From positions 372,001 through 436,000 of the forward strand of contig NZ_CP013442.1 in assembly GCF_001718835.1 (NCBI RefSeq): a stretch of 64,000 nt of DNA, given 5' to 3'. The position numbers were made by a program, and so were the translations under genes. The notes beneath the pieces are model-generated. The model was not told the origin of the DNA. It worked only from the letters and a program-made list of their open reading frames with translations, and searched no databases. This DNA comes from Burkholderia cepacia (GTDB lineage Bacteria; Pseudomonadota; Gammaproteobacteria; Burkholderiales; Burkholderiaceae). Numbering within the stretch: position 1 is the stretch's first letter; each line of letters begins with the position of its first letter. Shown in pieces: positions 46,282 to 56,263 of the stretch.

Positions 46282-49200
46282 TTACTTCCACTGATACAAC
46301 ATGCCGGCGCCCACGACGCGCTGGCTTCCGCTGAAGCCGCCGTTCAGCGTCGCCTTCAGGTTCTCCGTGATACGGGCCTGCATGCCGAGCGCCATGGCCT
46401 TCTGGCCGAGGAAGGTCGCCGTACCGACCCCCATCGCGAAGTTCGAGTCGCGATCCATGTGCGGGATCGACGCCATCGCAGCCGTCGCGGCAATCCCGTC
46501 GCGCGCCATCGAATCGGTCTGCTGGATCTGCTGCTGCACCTGGTTGATCTGGTTGCCCAGATTGTTCACCGACGTCGACAACGCGCCCGACACGGCGTTC
46601 AGCTGGTTCACGTTGACCGCGTCGGTGCCCTGCGTGCCGGCCGCGACGTTGACGACCTGGCGCGCCGACTCCGCCGAGCCGACCGCGACGACGTTCGAGC
46701 GCCCGCCGTCGTTGCTGCCCGTGCCGATGGCCGCCGAATTGCTCCCGGTTGCCGTCGCACCCGCGCCGACGGCCGTCGAGCCATTGCCCGTCGCCTGCGC
46801 ACTGTTGCCGACCGCCGTGCTGCTCGCCCCGGACGCCACCGCCCCCAGCCCACCCGCGGACGCGTTCGAACCGGTCGACGCCGGCGCGCTGTTCGGGCTG
46901 GACGGGTTGGACGTAAACGATCCCCCCGTCGATCCACCGGTATTGCTCGTTCTCTGACTGATCAGCGTGGTCAACTGGTTGGCGACCGAGTCGAGCTGCG
47001 ACACGTTGACCGCATCGGACCCGATACGGCCCGCGGCCAGCCCGGTAATCTGACGATTTCCGACGTTCACTTCGCCCGCCGACGACTGCGGCGAACCGAG
47101 CCCGTAAGCGACATAGTTGTTCAGCGCGCCGACCGACGTCAGCGAGCCGGCGCCGAGCGCAACGCTGTTCGCGAATGTCGCGCTCGCACCGGCGCCCAGT
47201 GCGACCGCATCGATCGCCGTGCTGTGCGCCCCCGAGCCGAAGGCCATGCCGCCCGCCTTGAGCGCCGATGCATTCGCGCCCTGCGCGACCGACTGCGCGC
47301 CCGCCGCGATCGAACCGCTGCCCAGCGCGATCGCGTCCGCCTGCGCCGAGCTCGCGCTCTGGCCGATGGCGACGCCGCCGGGCGCGGTCGAATCGACGAT
47401 CGCGCCGTTGCCCATGCCGATGCCGTTGTCGCCGTTGACCACCGTCGTCGGGCCCACCGCGACCGACTCCGCCCCCACCGCGAGCGAGTCGGTCTGTGCC
47501 GAATTCACATGAAAGTACTTCTGGCCGGTCACCGCAAAGGACGACAGTGCGCCGGCGAGTTGCCGAACCGTGACCGCGTCCTGTGCCTGCGTGCCGTCGG
47601 CAACGTTGGTCAATTGACGATAGGTGTTGCCGCTCGCATCGCCGAACGAAACCGCACCGAGCAGCGTCCGGTCGGCAGTATTGAACGGAATCGCATGGCT
47701 GCCGACCGCGATCGACCCGATGCCCGACAGGACGGCCCTATCCGACACCGAGCCCGAGCCGATCGCGACGCCGCCCGCGACCGAAACGTTCGACTGCGTG
47801 CCGAGCGCCAGACCGTTGGCTGCGGCGGCCTGCGCACCATTGCCGGCTGCCAGGCTGCTCGTTCCGCTCGCGATAGCCTGCGGGCCGATCGCGACGCTAT
47901 CGGCGCCGATGGCCTGACTGTCGGCCGCGGTGGAGTTCGCGCGGAAGTACTTGATGCCGCCGCCGTTCTGGATGGTGTTGACGGCATTCGTCACGTTGGT
48001 CACGTTCTGGTTCGTCGCGTACAGTTGCGAGCCATTGACCGCGTCCGTGCTCGTCGGGCCCAATGCGCCGGCCGCGACGTTCGTGATCGTATTCGGACCG
48101 CTGCCGCCATGCCTGGCGCTGAACGCGCCGGCGCCGCCGTTCGCCGTCGGGTCCCACAACAGCGCATCGTTCTGCACCTGACTGACCTGCGAACTGACTG
48201 CCTGCAGCTGGCTGACGTTCACGGCGTCGGTCGGCGCGGCGCCTGCCGCCACGTTCGTGATGCGCCGCTCGGCCCCCGCGGAACCCACCGACACTTCACC
48301 CGCGGGCGTCGCGCCGGCCAGCGGCGTGGTGCCCGGGTTGTAGGCGGCAAGACCCAGATTGGCGTTCGTCGTCGAATTCGCGCCGAGCGCGACCGAATTC
48401 GCGGAGGTCGCCTGCGCGTTGCCGCCGATCGCGACGCTGTCCGCGCCGGTCGCCTGGCTGTCGGGCGCCGTGGAATTGGCGTGGAAATACTTGATCCCGC
48501 CTCCGTTGGCCATGTTGTTGATCGCCGTGGTATTCGCCGTGACCTGCTGGTTCGTCGCGTAAAGCTGCGAGCCGTTGACTGCGTCGGTGCTGTTCTGGCC
48601 GAGCTGGCCGGCGGCGACGTTCTGGATCTGCCGTTCCGCGCCGGACGCGCCCACGCTCACCGCACCGGCCGGATTCGCACCTGCGAAGGCGTAGCGGGTG
48701 CCGCCGATGATCGTGTCGGGCGTCGGGGTCGCCGCCGTGGTCGTCGAATTGGCGCCGAGCGCAACATCGAGCGCACCGTTCGCGACGGCATTCGTGCCGA
48801 TCGCGACACTGTCGGCGCCGAGCGCGCGGCTGTCAGTGCCGGTCGAATTGGCGTGGAAATACTTGACGCCCGCGGTCGTCCCGCCTCCACCGATCGCGTT
48901 CAGCACGTTCTGGACGGAGCTGTACGTATTGCCCGCATAGCTGAGGTTCGCCGTCACGGCGCCCGTCGTACCGTCGTAGGTGCTGCCGCCGCCGAGGCTG
49001 GACGCGACGCTGTTGCCGAGCGTATTGACACCGGAAACCACCGAGAACAACTGCGATCCATTGATCGCATCGGTGCTCGCCGCCGAGATCACGCCCGCGG
49101 CGACGTTTTGCAACTGCCGCTCCCGGCCGGCGGCACCAATCGATACGACGCCGTTGGCCGCGCTCGCGAGGCCTGCCGCGGTCCCGCCGTACTGTGCGGT

Positions 49201-52200
49201 CGTTCCCGTGTTCGGGGCGGCCGTCGTGCTGCCGGCGCCGAGCGCGACGCTGTTGGCGAGCGTGGCGTTCGCACCGGCGCCCAGCGCCAGCGCATTGATC
49301 CCGTTGCTATGCGCGCCGGACCCGAGCGCCACCCCGCCCGCGTTCAGCGCGATCGCATTTGCGCCTTGTGCGATCGACTGCGCACCGGTGGCCGTCGCGC
49401 CGCTGCCGAGCGCGATCGCGTCCGCCTGCGCCGAGCTCGCGCTCTGGCCGATGGCGACGCCGCCGGGCGCGGTCGAATCGACGATCGCGCCGTTGCCGAT
49501 ACCCACGCCGTTGTCGCCGTTGACCACCGTCGTCGGGCCCACCGCGACGGCATCCGTTCCAACCGCGAGCGAGTCCGCCTGGGTCGAATTCGCATGGAAG
49601 TACTTCTGCCCCGTCACCGCAAAGGACGACAGTGCGCCGGCGAGCTGGCGCACCGTGACCGCATCCTGCGCCTGCGTGCCGTCGGCGACGTTGGTCAACT
49701 GACGATAGGTGTTGCCGCTCGCATCGCCGAACGACACCGCGCCGAGCAAGGTTCGATCGGACGTGTTGAACGGTATCGCGCGACTGCCGATCGTCACCGA
49801 TCCGGCGCCGGACAGGACGGCCCGGTCCGACACCGAGCCCGAGCCGATCGCGACGCCGCCCGCGACCGACACGTTCGACTGCGTGCCCAGCGCCAGGCCG
49901 TTGGCTGCGGCGGCCTGCGCACCATTGCCGGCTGCCAGGCTGCTCGTTCCGCTCGCGATCGCCTGCGGGCCGATCGCGACGCTGTCGAGCCCGATCGCCT
50001 GGCTGTCCGGCGCCGTGGAGTTCGCGTGGAAGTACTTCAGCCCATGAGAATTGATATTGTCGATGGCCGAGCCGACGTTGTTGTTGATGGTCGTCGTGCC
50101 GTCCGCGTTGTACGTCACGTACGACGGCGCGGAGATCGTGCCGGTCGTCGGGTCGTAGGTGGCCCCGCCGCCGAGTGCCGTCGCCGTGCCGTTGCCGAGG
50201 TTGTTGGTCGTGCTGATGACCGTGCTCACACCGGTCGACAGCGATGCGACCGAACTGTTGGTCGACGAGAGGCTGGTCGACAGCGAAGTGATGCCGGTCG
50301 ACGTCGACGTCGACAGCGACGCGATCGAACTGACTGCCGACGAGAGGCCGGTCGATGCCGAGGTCGAAAGCGATGCCACCGAGCTGTTGGTCGACGACAG
50401 TCCGGTCGACAGCGAGCCGATGCCGGTCGACGCGGACGTCGACAACGAGTCGATTGCCAGATTCGTCGCATTCAATTGCGACCCGTTGATCGCATCCGTG
50501 CTCGCCGAATTGATGCGCCCGGCCGCGACGTTGGTGATCTGGCGCTCGGTGCCCGCGGCACCGACGCTGACGACACTGCTCGGATTCGTTCCCTGGAAAC
50601 CGTACGTCTTGCCGCCGATCGTCGCGCTGGCCGTCGGATTCGGCGCGGCCGTCACCGAGCCGGAGCCCAGCGCGACGTCACCCGCATTGTTGGCGACCGC
50701 CGAAGAACCGAACGCAAGCGCGCCGGCAGCAGCAGCCGTCGACGTATTGCCGAGTGCGAGCGAGCCCGTGCCCTGCGCGATGTTCGAATTGCCGATCGCC
50801 ACCGCGCCGTTGCCGTTCGCGGTGTTGTTCGAGCCCGTCGTCACGGCGCCGGTGCCGATCGCCGTGCTCGGATCGCCGATCGCCACCGCGCCGTTGCCGC
50901 TCACCGTTTGCCCTTCGCCGAGCGCCACCGCGCCGATGCCGCCGAGCACTCGAGAGTTGTGGCCGCCCGCTATCGAACCGGTGCCGGCAGTCGCCGCCAC
51001 CACGTTGCCGTCGCCGATGGCCACGGACGACGTCGCGAGGGCTTGCGACTTGAAGCCGACCGCCGTCGCATCGCCGTTGCTTGCCACCGTCTGGTTGCCC
51101 AACGCGATCGCGCTGCTTCCCGACGCCGTTGCGTTCGTCCCCATGGCGACGGCGTTGGTGTTGACGCCCGTCCGCGCCGAGTCGCCTATCGCAATGGACG
51201 AGGCGCCAGCCGAGTTGGCGCCGGTGCCGATCGCAATGGCGCGAATGCCCGACGCCGCGGCGCCCGCCGCTGCCGCCGGCGCGGATGAACCGCCTTCCGC
51301 GACGGAATCAGCGCCACCCAACGCTATTGCGTTTGCGCCGCTGGCGCTGGAGCCGTTCATCATGCCGAGCGCGTTCACGCCGCTGGCGGCGGCTCCCGCT
51401 CCCAACGCCACGGCGTTCTGCGCCGTGGCCTTGGCCACCGTTCCCGCGGACAGCGACGAGGGGCCGGATGAAGTCACGTCCGTGCCGATCGCAACCGCCC
51501 CCGCCCCCGTTGCGCCTGTGCCCGCGACGGTACGTGCCCCCAGATACACGGCATTGAGGCCGCTGGCGATGGCTTGGAAGCCGACAGCCGTGGTGTGCTG
51601 CGCAGACCCGTTGGACATATAACCCAGCGCAAGGGCTTCGGGCCCGCCCGCCGCCGCCTGGAAGCCGACCGCGGTGGCAAAGTCGCCGGTAGCGGCAACG
51701 TCGGTGCCGATGCCCGTGGACGATTGTCCGGTCGCGCCGGTGCCTGGCGCCGTGCGCGCGCCCAGGTAAACGGAATTGAGCCCACTGGCAACAGCCTGCA
51801 AGCCGATCGCGACGGCGTTCTGCCCGCTGGTGACGCTCCCCCAGCCAGCCGCCAACGAATACACCGCCAACGCGCTGGAACTGACGCCGAGCGCGGTGGC
51901 GTTCCCCGCCGATGCAACGGCGAAGGTGCCCAACGCGCTGGCGCCGGCCGCGGTAGCACTGGCACTGACGCCTAGCGCCACCGAATTGATGTCGTTCGAA
52001 ACCGTGCCCCCGCCCAGCGCCATCGAGCCCTGCCCCGTCGCCGCGGCGCCCTGGCCGAGTGCGACCGTGTATTGCCCGTTTGCATTGGCCTGATAGCCGA
52101 TCGCCGTCGCCCCGGCCTGATTGGCTGTCGACTGATAACCCACACATGTGATGCTGCCGCTATAAAGGTTATAGGGCGCCGCCGTGCAGTTCACCTGCGC

Positions 52201-52389
52201 CTGTGCGTGCACGCTCCATCCGCCCACGCCAATCAGCGTCAGCGCGACGAGACGCGTTGGCGATGTACTCCACCCGGTGTTCCCGCTTTTCGACGACGCA
52301 ACCCGCTTCCCCCGCGCACGATCAAGCTCGGACGCCGCAACCCATGCGCCCAATGCTTCGTTCCAGATTGTTCTGAATGACTTGTTCAT
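46282..52389 (-). CDS. Trimeric autotransporter adhesin (YadA/Hia-like), 2035 residues
   Basis: The N terminus is an extended signal peptide (MNKSFRTIWNEALGAWVAAS) with a core signal ending near HAQA. A long passenger follows, with YadA-like head repeats (AIG..A.A.G..S.ALG pattern) and many neck/HANS-type blocks (KYFHANST, GSQLNATN, DAVNVSQL). A Ser/Thr-rich stretch lies at about 640-726. The membrane anchor is the last 70 or so residues (SMARDGIAATAAMASIP, AMALGMQARI, GAGMLYQW). It would trimerise in the outer membrane and display an adhesive fibre. AGGGG precedes the start. An OmpA-like lipoprotein and an H-NS-like gene follow, and a receiver-AraC regulator is divergent. Such adhesins mediate host-cell or surface attachment in Burkholderia. 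Confidence 0.96.
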   Translation of the reverse strand: MNKSFRTIWNEALGAWVAASELDRARGKRVASSKSGNTGWSTSPTRLVALTLIGVGGWSVHAQAQVNCTAAPYNLYSGSITCVGYQSTANQAGATAIGYQANANGQYTVALGQGAAATGQGSMALGGGTVSNDINSVALGVSASATAAGASALGTFAVASAGNATALGVSSSALAVYSLAAGWGSVTSGQNAVAIGLQAVASGLNSVYLGARTAPGTGATGQSSTGIGTDVAATGDFATAVGFQAAAGGPEALALGYMSNGSAQHTTAVGFQAIASGLNAVYLGARTVAGTGATGAGAVAIGTDVTSSGPSSLSAGTVAKATAQNAVALGAGAAASGVNALGMMNGSSASGANAIALGGADSVAEGGSSAPAAAAGAAASGIRAIAIGTGANSAGASSIAIGDSARTGVNTNAVAMGTNATASGSSAIALGNQTVASNGDATAVGFKSQALATSSVAIGDGNVVAATAGTGSIAGGHNSRVLGGIGAVALGEGQTVSGNGAVAIGDPSTAIGTGAVTTGSNNTANGNGAVAIGNSNIAQGTGSLALGNTSTAAAAGALAFGSSAVANNAGDVALGSGSVTAAPNPTASATIGGKTYGFQGTNPSSVVSVGAAGTERQITNVAAGRINSASTDAINGSQLNATNLAIDSLSTSASTGIGSLSTGLSSTNSSVASLSTSASTGLSSAVSSIASLSTSTSTGITSLSTSLSSTNSSVASLSTGVSTVISTTNNLGNGTATALGGGATYDPTTGTISAPSYVTYNADGTTTINNNVGSAIDNINSHGLKYFHANSTAPDSQAIGLDSVAIGPQAIASGTSSLAAGNGAQAAAANGLALGTQSNVSVAGGVAIGSGSVSDRAVLSGAGSVTIGSRAIPFNTSDRTLLGAVSFGDASGNTYRQLTNVADGTQAQDAVTVRQLAGALSSFAVTGQKYFHANSTQADSLAVGTDAVAVGPTTVVNGDNGVGIGNGAIVDSTAPGGVAIGQSASSAQADAIALGSGATATGAQSIAQGANAIALNAGGVALGSGAHSNGINALALGAGANATLANSVALGAGSTTAAPNTGTTAQYGGTAAGLASAANGVVSIGAAGRERQLQNVAAGVISAASTDAINGSQLFSVVSGVNTLGNSVASSLGGGSTYDGTTGAVTANLSYAGNTYSSVQNVLNAIGGGGTTAGVKYFHANSTGTDSRALGADSVAIGTNAVANGALDVALGANSTTTAATPTPDTIIGGTRYAFAGANPAGAVSVGASGAERQIQNVAAGQLGQNSTDAVNGSQLYATNQQVTANTTAINNMANGGGIKYFHANSTAPDSQATGADSVAIGGNAQATSANSVALGANSTTNANLGLAAYNPGTTPLAGATPAGEVSVGSAGAERRITNVAAGAAPTDAVNVSQLQAVSSQVSQVQNDALLWDPTANGGAGAFSARHGGSGPNTITNVAAGALGPTSTDAVNGSQLYATNQNVTNVTNAVNTIQNGGGIKYFRANSTAADSQAIGADSVAIGPQAIASGTSSLAAGNGAQAAAANGLALGTQSNVSVAGGVAIGSGSVSDRAVLSGIGSIAVGSHAIPFNTADRTLLGAVSFGDASGNTYRQLTNVADGTQAQDAVTVRQLAGALSSFAVTGQKYFHVNSAQTDSLAVGAESVAVGPTTVVNGDNGIGMGNGAIVDSTAPGGVAIGQSASSAQADAIALGSGSIAAGAQSVAQGANASALKAGGMAFGSGAHSTAIDAVALGAGASATFANSVALGAGSLTSVGALNNYVAYGLGSPQSSAGEVNVGNRQITGLAAGRIGSDAVNVSQLDSVANQLTTLISQRTSNTGGSTGGSFTSNPSSPNSAPASTGSNASAGGLGAVASGASSTAVGNSAQATGNGSTAVGAGATATGSNSAAIGTGSNDGGRSNVVAVGSAESARQVVNVAAGTQGTDAVNVNQLNAVSGALSTSVNNLGNQINQVQQQIQQTDSMARDGIAATAAMASIPHMDRDSNFAMGVGTATFLGQKAMALGMQARITENLKATLNGGFSGSQRVVGAGMLYQWK
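47150..47955. repeat. Long intragenic repeat of the adhesin, copy 1
   Basis: It is about 800 bp and encodes residues about 1478-1746 of the adhesin. It matches 49235-50040 at a constant offset of 2085 bp (695 codons), checked at two widely spaced points. The encoded blocks share long identical runs such as GTSSLAAGNGAQAAAANGLA. Confidence 0.85.
49235..50040. repeat. Long intragenic repeat of the adhesin, copy 2
   Basis: It encodes residues about 783-1051 of the adhesin, with a constant 2085-bp offset from copy 1. Differences are scattered single codons, so the duplication is not brand new or has been edited by partial conversion. Confidence 0.85.
50210..50470. repeat. Ser/Thr-rich tandem repeat in the adhesin
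   Basis: It encodes residues about 640-726, built from degenerate SLSTSASTGI / SSTNSSVA units. It is probably a flexible stalk segment. Such repeats can change in copy number by slippage. Confidence 0.8.
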
Positions 52390-52929
52390 CTAAGTTTCCC
52401 CTCGGTTTTCACGTACTTGATGACGCAAAAGCGGACCCTGCAGAGAGCGAAGACGCTCCGCTTGTTTCTTCAATGCATTTCGGATTACTGAATTGGATAC
52501 GGAAGTGCTTCTTGCCTTCCTCTTGCAAACAGGGAGAACGCGCGAATACAGGCCTACGCGCCAAGCGAAGGATGAGTCAGTCGGATCGGTCTCCCAGGTC
52601 GCAAGCCGGCTTCAGTGATATGGGCGTAGTGTGCAAGGATTCAGCGAGACGGACTTTTTTCCGAGCGGAAATATTCTTTTCTGGAGCGGACAACGCGAAC
52701 ATTCATTTCGTGTCGGGCATTCGAAGATTGCAACGCGGCAGCCAAATCAAATCCGGAACAAAAATTCACCGGTAATCCACAACAAAAATGCCGCACTGCC
52801 GCACAGGTCGTGCAACCGTGCAGGATCCCAAAACGTCACTTCCGCCAGCTTATGATTTTTGCAACAATGGCACGCCCGTGGCTCTCGATGCTGTCCGTCC
52901 AATAAGATCCCCCCAACTCGTTTCCAACC
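52390..52929. other. AT-richer divergent intergenic region
   Basis: This 540-bp gap lies between the adhesin (minus) and the receiver-AraC regulator (plus). Its base composition is clearly more AT-rich than that of the flanking genes, especially at 52640-52800. I see short frames but none with coding character. It should hold both promoters and likely regulator or H-NS binding sites. I cannot name a precise promoter. Confidence 0.6.
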
Positions 52930-53763
52930 ATGTCATCTTGCTTGTCCGGTTCGATGTCGCTTCGTGCTGCGCCCGATCTCTCTGACGCACATATTCTTGT
53001 CGTCGACGATCGCCCGGACGAGCTCCGTTTCCTGATCGATATCCTGCGGGTTGCGCGCTGCAGGATCAGTGTCGCGTTCGACGGCTTGCAGGCCTACAAC
53101 CGTGCTCAGGCCATCTCCCCGGACCTGATCCTGATGGACGTCCGCATGCCGCGCATGGACGGCTTCGCCGCGTGCCGGCTGCTGGCGTCGACGCCCTCGA
53201 CTCAAGCCATCCCGATCATCTTCCTGACTGCCGTCGGCGACCTCGAGGACCGTATCGAAGGGCTCGAAATCGGCGCGGTCGACTACATCGTCAAACCATT
53301 CGAACCGGCCGAAGTCGTTGCGCGAATCCGGAATCACCTGAAAAGGGCGCGCGGCATCCGGCCGCTCGAGCAACTGCCGGTGCTTCCCGACCATCCGGAT
53401 GCATCGCTGGTGCGCGCCGCGAGCGAGATCCTGCTGCGCGACCTGCGCCATCCGCCCGCGCTCGACGATCTCGCCAGACTGGTCGGCACGCATGAAAAGC
53501 GGCTGTCGCGTGCGTTTCGCGACAATCTCGGCCAGACGGTGTTCGAGTATCTGCGCGATACGCGGCTGCGGATTGCCCATCGCTTTCTCGCCGAAACGTC
53601 GATGGGCATCGGGGATATCGCCGTGGAGATCGGCTTTTCCACGGCAGGCAATTTCGCCACGGCGTTCCGCGAACGCTTCGGCATCACGCCGTCGGATTGG
53701 CGAAAGCAGTGCATGCAGGGCGATATGGCCGACACCGCCGAAGCATGTCAGGCCGATGCGTAG
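52930..53763 (+). CDS. Response regulator with AraC-type DNA-binding domain
   Basis: The product is 277 residues. The receiver spans about 20-140 with phospho-acceptor Asp70 (LILMDVRMPRMDG), Thr in IFLTAVGD and Lys in DYIVKPFEP. The C-terminal AraC helix-turn-helix pair spans about 165-265 (LARLVGTHEKRLSRAFRDNL, IAVEIGFSTAGNFATAFRERFG). The start is uncertain: ATG 52930 has no Shine-Dalgarno and ATG 52954 is an alternative. No kinase is adjacent. Divergence from the adhesin gene makes it a likely regulator of that locus. Confidence 0.9.
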   Translation: MSSCLSGSMSLRAAPDLSDAHILVVDDRPDELRFLIDILRVARCRISVAFDGLQAYNRAQAISPDLILMDVRMPRMDGFAACRLLASTPSTQAIPIIFLTAVGDLEDRIEGLEIGAVDYIVKPFEPAEVVARIRNHLKRARGIRPLEQLPVLPDHPDASLVRAASEILLRDLRHPPALDDLARLVGTHEKRLSRAFRDNLGQTVFEYLRDTRLRIAHRFLAETSMGIGDIAVEIGFSTAGNFATAFRERFGITPSDWRKQCMQGDMADTAEACQADA

Positions 53764-53825
53764 CGATCGAATGCATGCGTGTCGGGATGCGCATGGCGAG
53801 GCTGACCTTGCTTGCCGCCTCGCGA

Positions 53826-55988
53826 TCACCAGTTGTATTTCGCGCTGGCCAGCACGGTCCGCTCGTTGCCGAACACGCAGGCCTCGTAAGAGTTGCAACC
53901 ACTGATGTAGCGACGGTCGAACAGGTTCGCGACGTTCAGCGCGAACCGCCAGTGCGGCATCTCGTAGTGCAGCGCAGCGTCGTACAGCGTATGGCTCGCG
54001 ACCTTCAGCGAGTTGTCCGGCGCACCCGCGGTCGCGCTCTGGTAGCGGATGCCGCTCCCGATCCCCAGGCCCGAAAGTGCGCCCATGCGCCATGTCCAAT
54101 CGACCCACAGCGATGCCGTCTGGCGCGGGAGCGGAACCGCGACCGGCCAGTTGTTCAGCGACGCGTCGTTCGCCTGCACGTTCTTGACGTCCTGATAAAC
54201 GTACGACGCGACGACCGACAGCTCGCGGGTGACCTTGCCGACCGCGCTCAGCTCGATCCCGCGCGAGCGGACCTTGCCGGTCTGCACGGACGTCGTGCCG
54301 GTCGGGTCGAGACTGACCGGCGTCGGCGTCACGACGTGGGTCTGGTCGATCTGGTAGAGGGCCGCACTCAGCGCAAGATTCCCGGCCGGCGACTGCCAGC
54401 GCAAGCCGGCTTCCGTCTGCGTGCCGCGTGTCGGCTTCGGCAAGCCGCCGCCGGCCATCCTCACGCCGATGACGGGTTCGAACGACGTCGAATGGCTCAC
54501 GTACGGCGACAGCCCGTAGCCGCCCTGGTACGTGAGGCCGATGCGGCCCGAGAACGCACTGACGTCCGCATCGGCTTGCATGCCCGCCGCGCGGTCGTCC
54601 TTGCGCATGGTCACGCGGTCTTCCCGACCGCCGAGCGTCAGCGTCCAGCGCTTCCAGCGGATCTGGTCTTGCGCGTATACGCCGAACGTGTTCATCGCCG
54701 TGTACTGGTCGACGTGGCCGAGCGACGTCGGGCCGGAGAAGATCGCGTCCGTGACCGGCGTATGGACGGGATGGTAGAGATTCAAGGGCCGCGCCAGCGC
54801 GAGCCACACGCTGTCGGTCGTCGTCTGCCGGTTGTACTGGAGGCCGAGCAGCAGCACGTGCTCGATCGGACCGGTGCCGAAGCGCGCCTGCACGTTGTTG
54901 TCGACGTCGAAGCGGGCGTAGTTCAGCTGAAACAGCCCCGCGAAGCGCATCATGCGGGTCATGCTGCCGTAGGCAAGGCCGTTGCCGAACACCGTCGCGT
55001 CGTCGAGCGACAGGTGCATCCAGCGCGCACTCTGGCGCAGCGTCCACATCGAATTCAGCGTGTGCTCGACCTGATAGCCGAGCGACCATTGTTTCTTTCG
55101 GTAGGCGTTGAATGCCGGATCGCCCGTATAGACATCCGGTGACAGGCGCCCATTCGGGTTCGGCAGCACGGTGCCCCGCGCAGGCAGGAAATTGAATGAG
55201 ATGTCACTCCGGTCCTGCAGATAGGTTGCCGAGAGCGTCAGCGACGTGTCGGCGTTCGGCCGCCAGCGGAACGACGGCGCCAGCGCGACGCGTCGATCCG
55301 CATTCGGGCCGGTCAGCGCATTGCCGTCGCGCGCGACGCCAACGAAGCGATACGCAGCCGCCTTGTCGGGGGCGAGCTTGTCGCCGACGTCGAACATGAA
55401 CTGTTTGCGCGCGTAGTTGCCGATCTGAACCCCCGCTTCACGGATGCGCTCACCGTCGGCCTGCTTCGTCCGTGCGTCGACGATCGCGCCCGGGTCGCCT
55501 GCCCCGTACAGTCCCGACGTTGGCCCACGCAGCACCGTGACGCTGTCGATCATCTGAGGATCGACGCGCCAGTCCGCGATCACGGCCGTATTCGGCGCCG
55601 CCACGCCGTCGACGTACAGCGTCGGCGTGAAACCGCGCAGCGCCGCATACGAGTCGGTGCGGCTGTCGGATCCGAATGTCGAGAAGCCGGGCACATAGCT
55701 GAGCGCCTGGTTGAGATCGGTCGCGCCGGTCATCTCGATCTGCTGCGCAGTGACGACGTTGATTGTCTGCGGAACCTCGGCGACCGGCGTGTCGGTCTTC
55801 GTGCCGGTCGCGGTGCGCATTTCGACGAGCCCGCTGGACGACGCCTTCGCCTGCACGGTGATCGCCGGCTGCGTCGCCTGTGCATACGCGTTGCCGGCGA
55901 GCGTCGCGCATGATATCGCTCCAGCAGCGAGTGCAAACGTATCTCGCACCGTGCTCGTTGCCCATTCCATCTTCAGTTGCTCCGTCAT
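53826..55988 (-). CDS. TonB-dependent siderophore receptor (FhuA/FpvA-like group)
   Basis: The product is 720 residues. A signal peptide (about 1-35, ending NAYAQA) precedes a plug domain (about 60-170; VPQTINVVTAQQIE, SVTVLRGPTSGLYGAGDPGA) and a 22-strand barrel ending in the C-terminal aromatic ASAKYNW. It imports a ferric siderophore or similar ligand with TonB energy. The plug wording is that of ferrichrome/ferrioxamine-type receptors; the ligand cannot be assigned. ATG 55988 is chosen because the signal peptide starts there. It is convergent with the receiver-AraC gene, and no siderophore genes lie nearby. Confidence 0.93.
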   Translation of the reverse strand: MTEQLKMEWATSTVRDTFALAAGAISCATLAGNAYAQATQPAITVQAKASSSGLVEMRTATGTKTDTPVAEVPQTINVVTAQQIEMTGATDLNQALSYVPGFSTFGSDSRTDSYAALRGFTPTLYVDGVAAPNTAVIADWRVDPQMIDSVTVLRGPTSGLYGAGDPGAIVDARTKQADGERIREAGVQIGNYARKQFMFDVGDKLAPDKAAAYRFVGVARDGNALTGPNADRRVALAPSFRWRPNADTSLTLSATYLQDRSDISFNFLPARGTVLPNPNGRLSPDVYTGDPAFNAYRKKQWSLGYQVEHTLNSMWTLRQSARWMHLSLDDATVFGNGLAYGSMTRMMRFAGLFQLNYARFDVDNNVQARFGTGPIEHVLLLGLQYNRQTTTDSVWLALARPLNLYHPVHTPVTDAIFSGPTSLGHVDQYTAMNTFGVYAQDQIRWKRWTLTLGGREDRVTMRKDDRAAGMQADADVSAFSGRIGLTYQGGYGLSPYVSHSTSFEPVIGVRMAGGGLPKPTRGTQTEAGLRWQSPAGNLALSAALYQIDQTHVVTPTPVSLDPTGTTSVQTGKVRSRGIELSAVGKVTRELSVVASYVYQDVKNVQANDASLNNWPVAVPLPRQTASLWVDWTWRMGALSGLGIGSGIRYQSATAGAPDNSLKVASHTLYDAALHYEMPHWRFALNVANLFDRRYISGCNSYEACVFGNERTVLASAKYNW

Positions 55989-56263
55989 GCAGGTGGCCTT
56001 TCTTCCTCGTGGTCCGCCGCACGGAATACGAACGATCAACGCACCTGTCAGAAAGAGCAGGTGCCTCAACAATCGTTTTTCATGCACAGTTTTCCCCCGC
56101 GGGATGCTTCCCGCTTTCCGCCCTCCGGCGCTTCGATGCGCCGGTTCAAGATTCACGCAATCGTATCTGCTTGTGTCGTGACGAACGCGACAGTCGGGCA
56201 TTCGACTGCCGCGCCCATGTACGCTTCGCGCATTCGAACCCTCGACGAAACAGGAGGTTTGCC

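Noticed and set aside
46459..51288. Plus-strand open frame of 1609 codons opposite the adhesin
   Set aside because: It is antisense to a well-supported trimeric autotransporter, is Arg-rich and mirrors its repeats, and has no ribosome-binding site or domain.
46282..52389. Regular short repeats that might suggest a CRISPR array
   Set aside because: The repeats are coding, follow the YadA head periodicity, vary in length and lack unique spacers.
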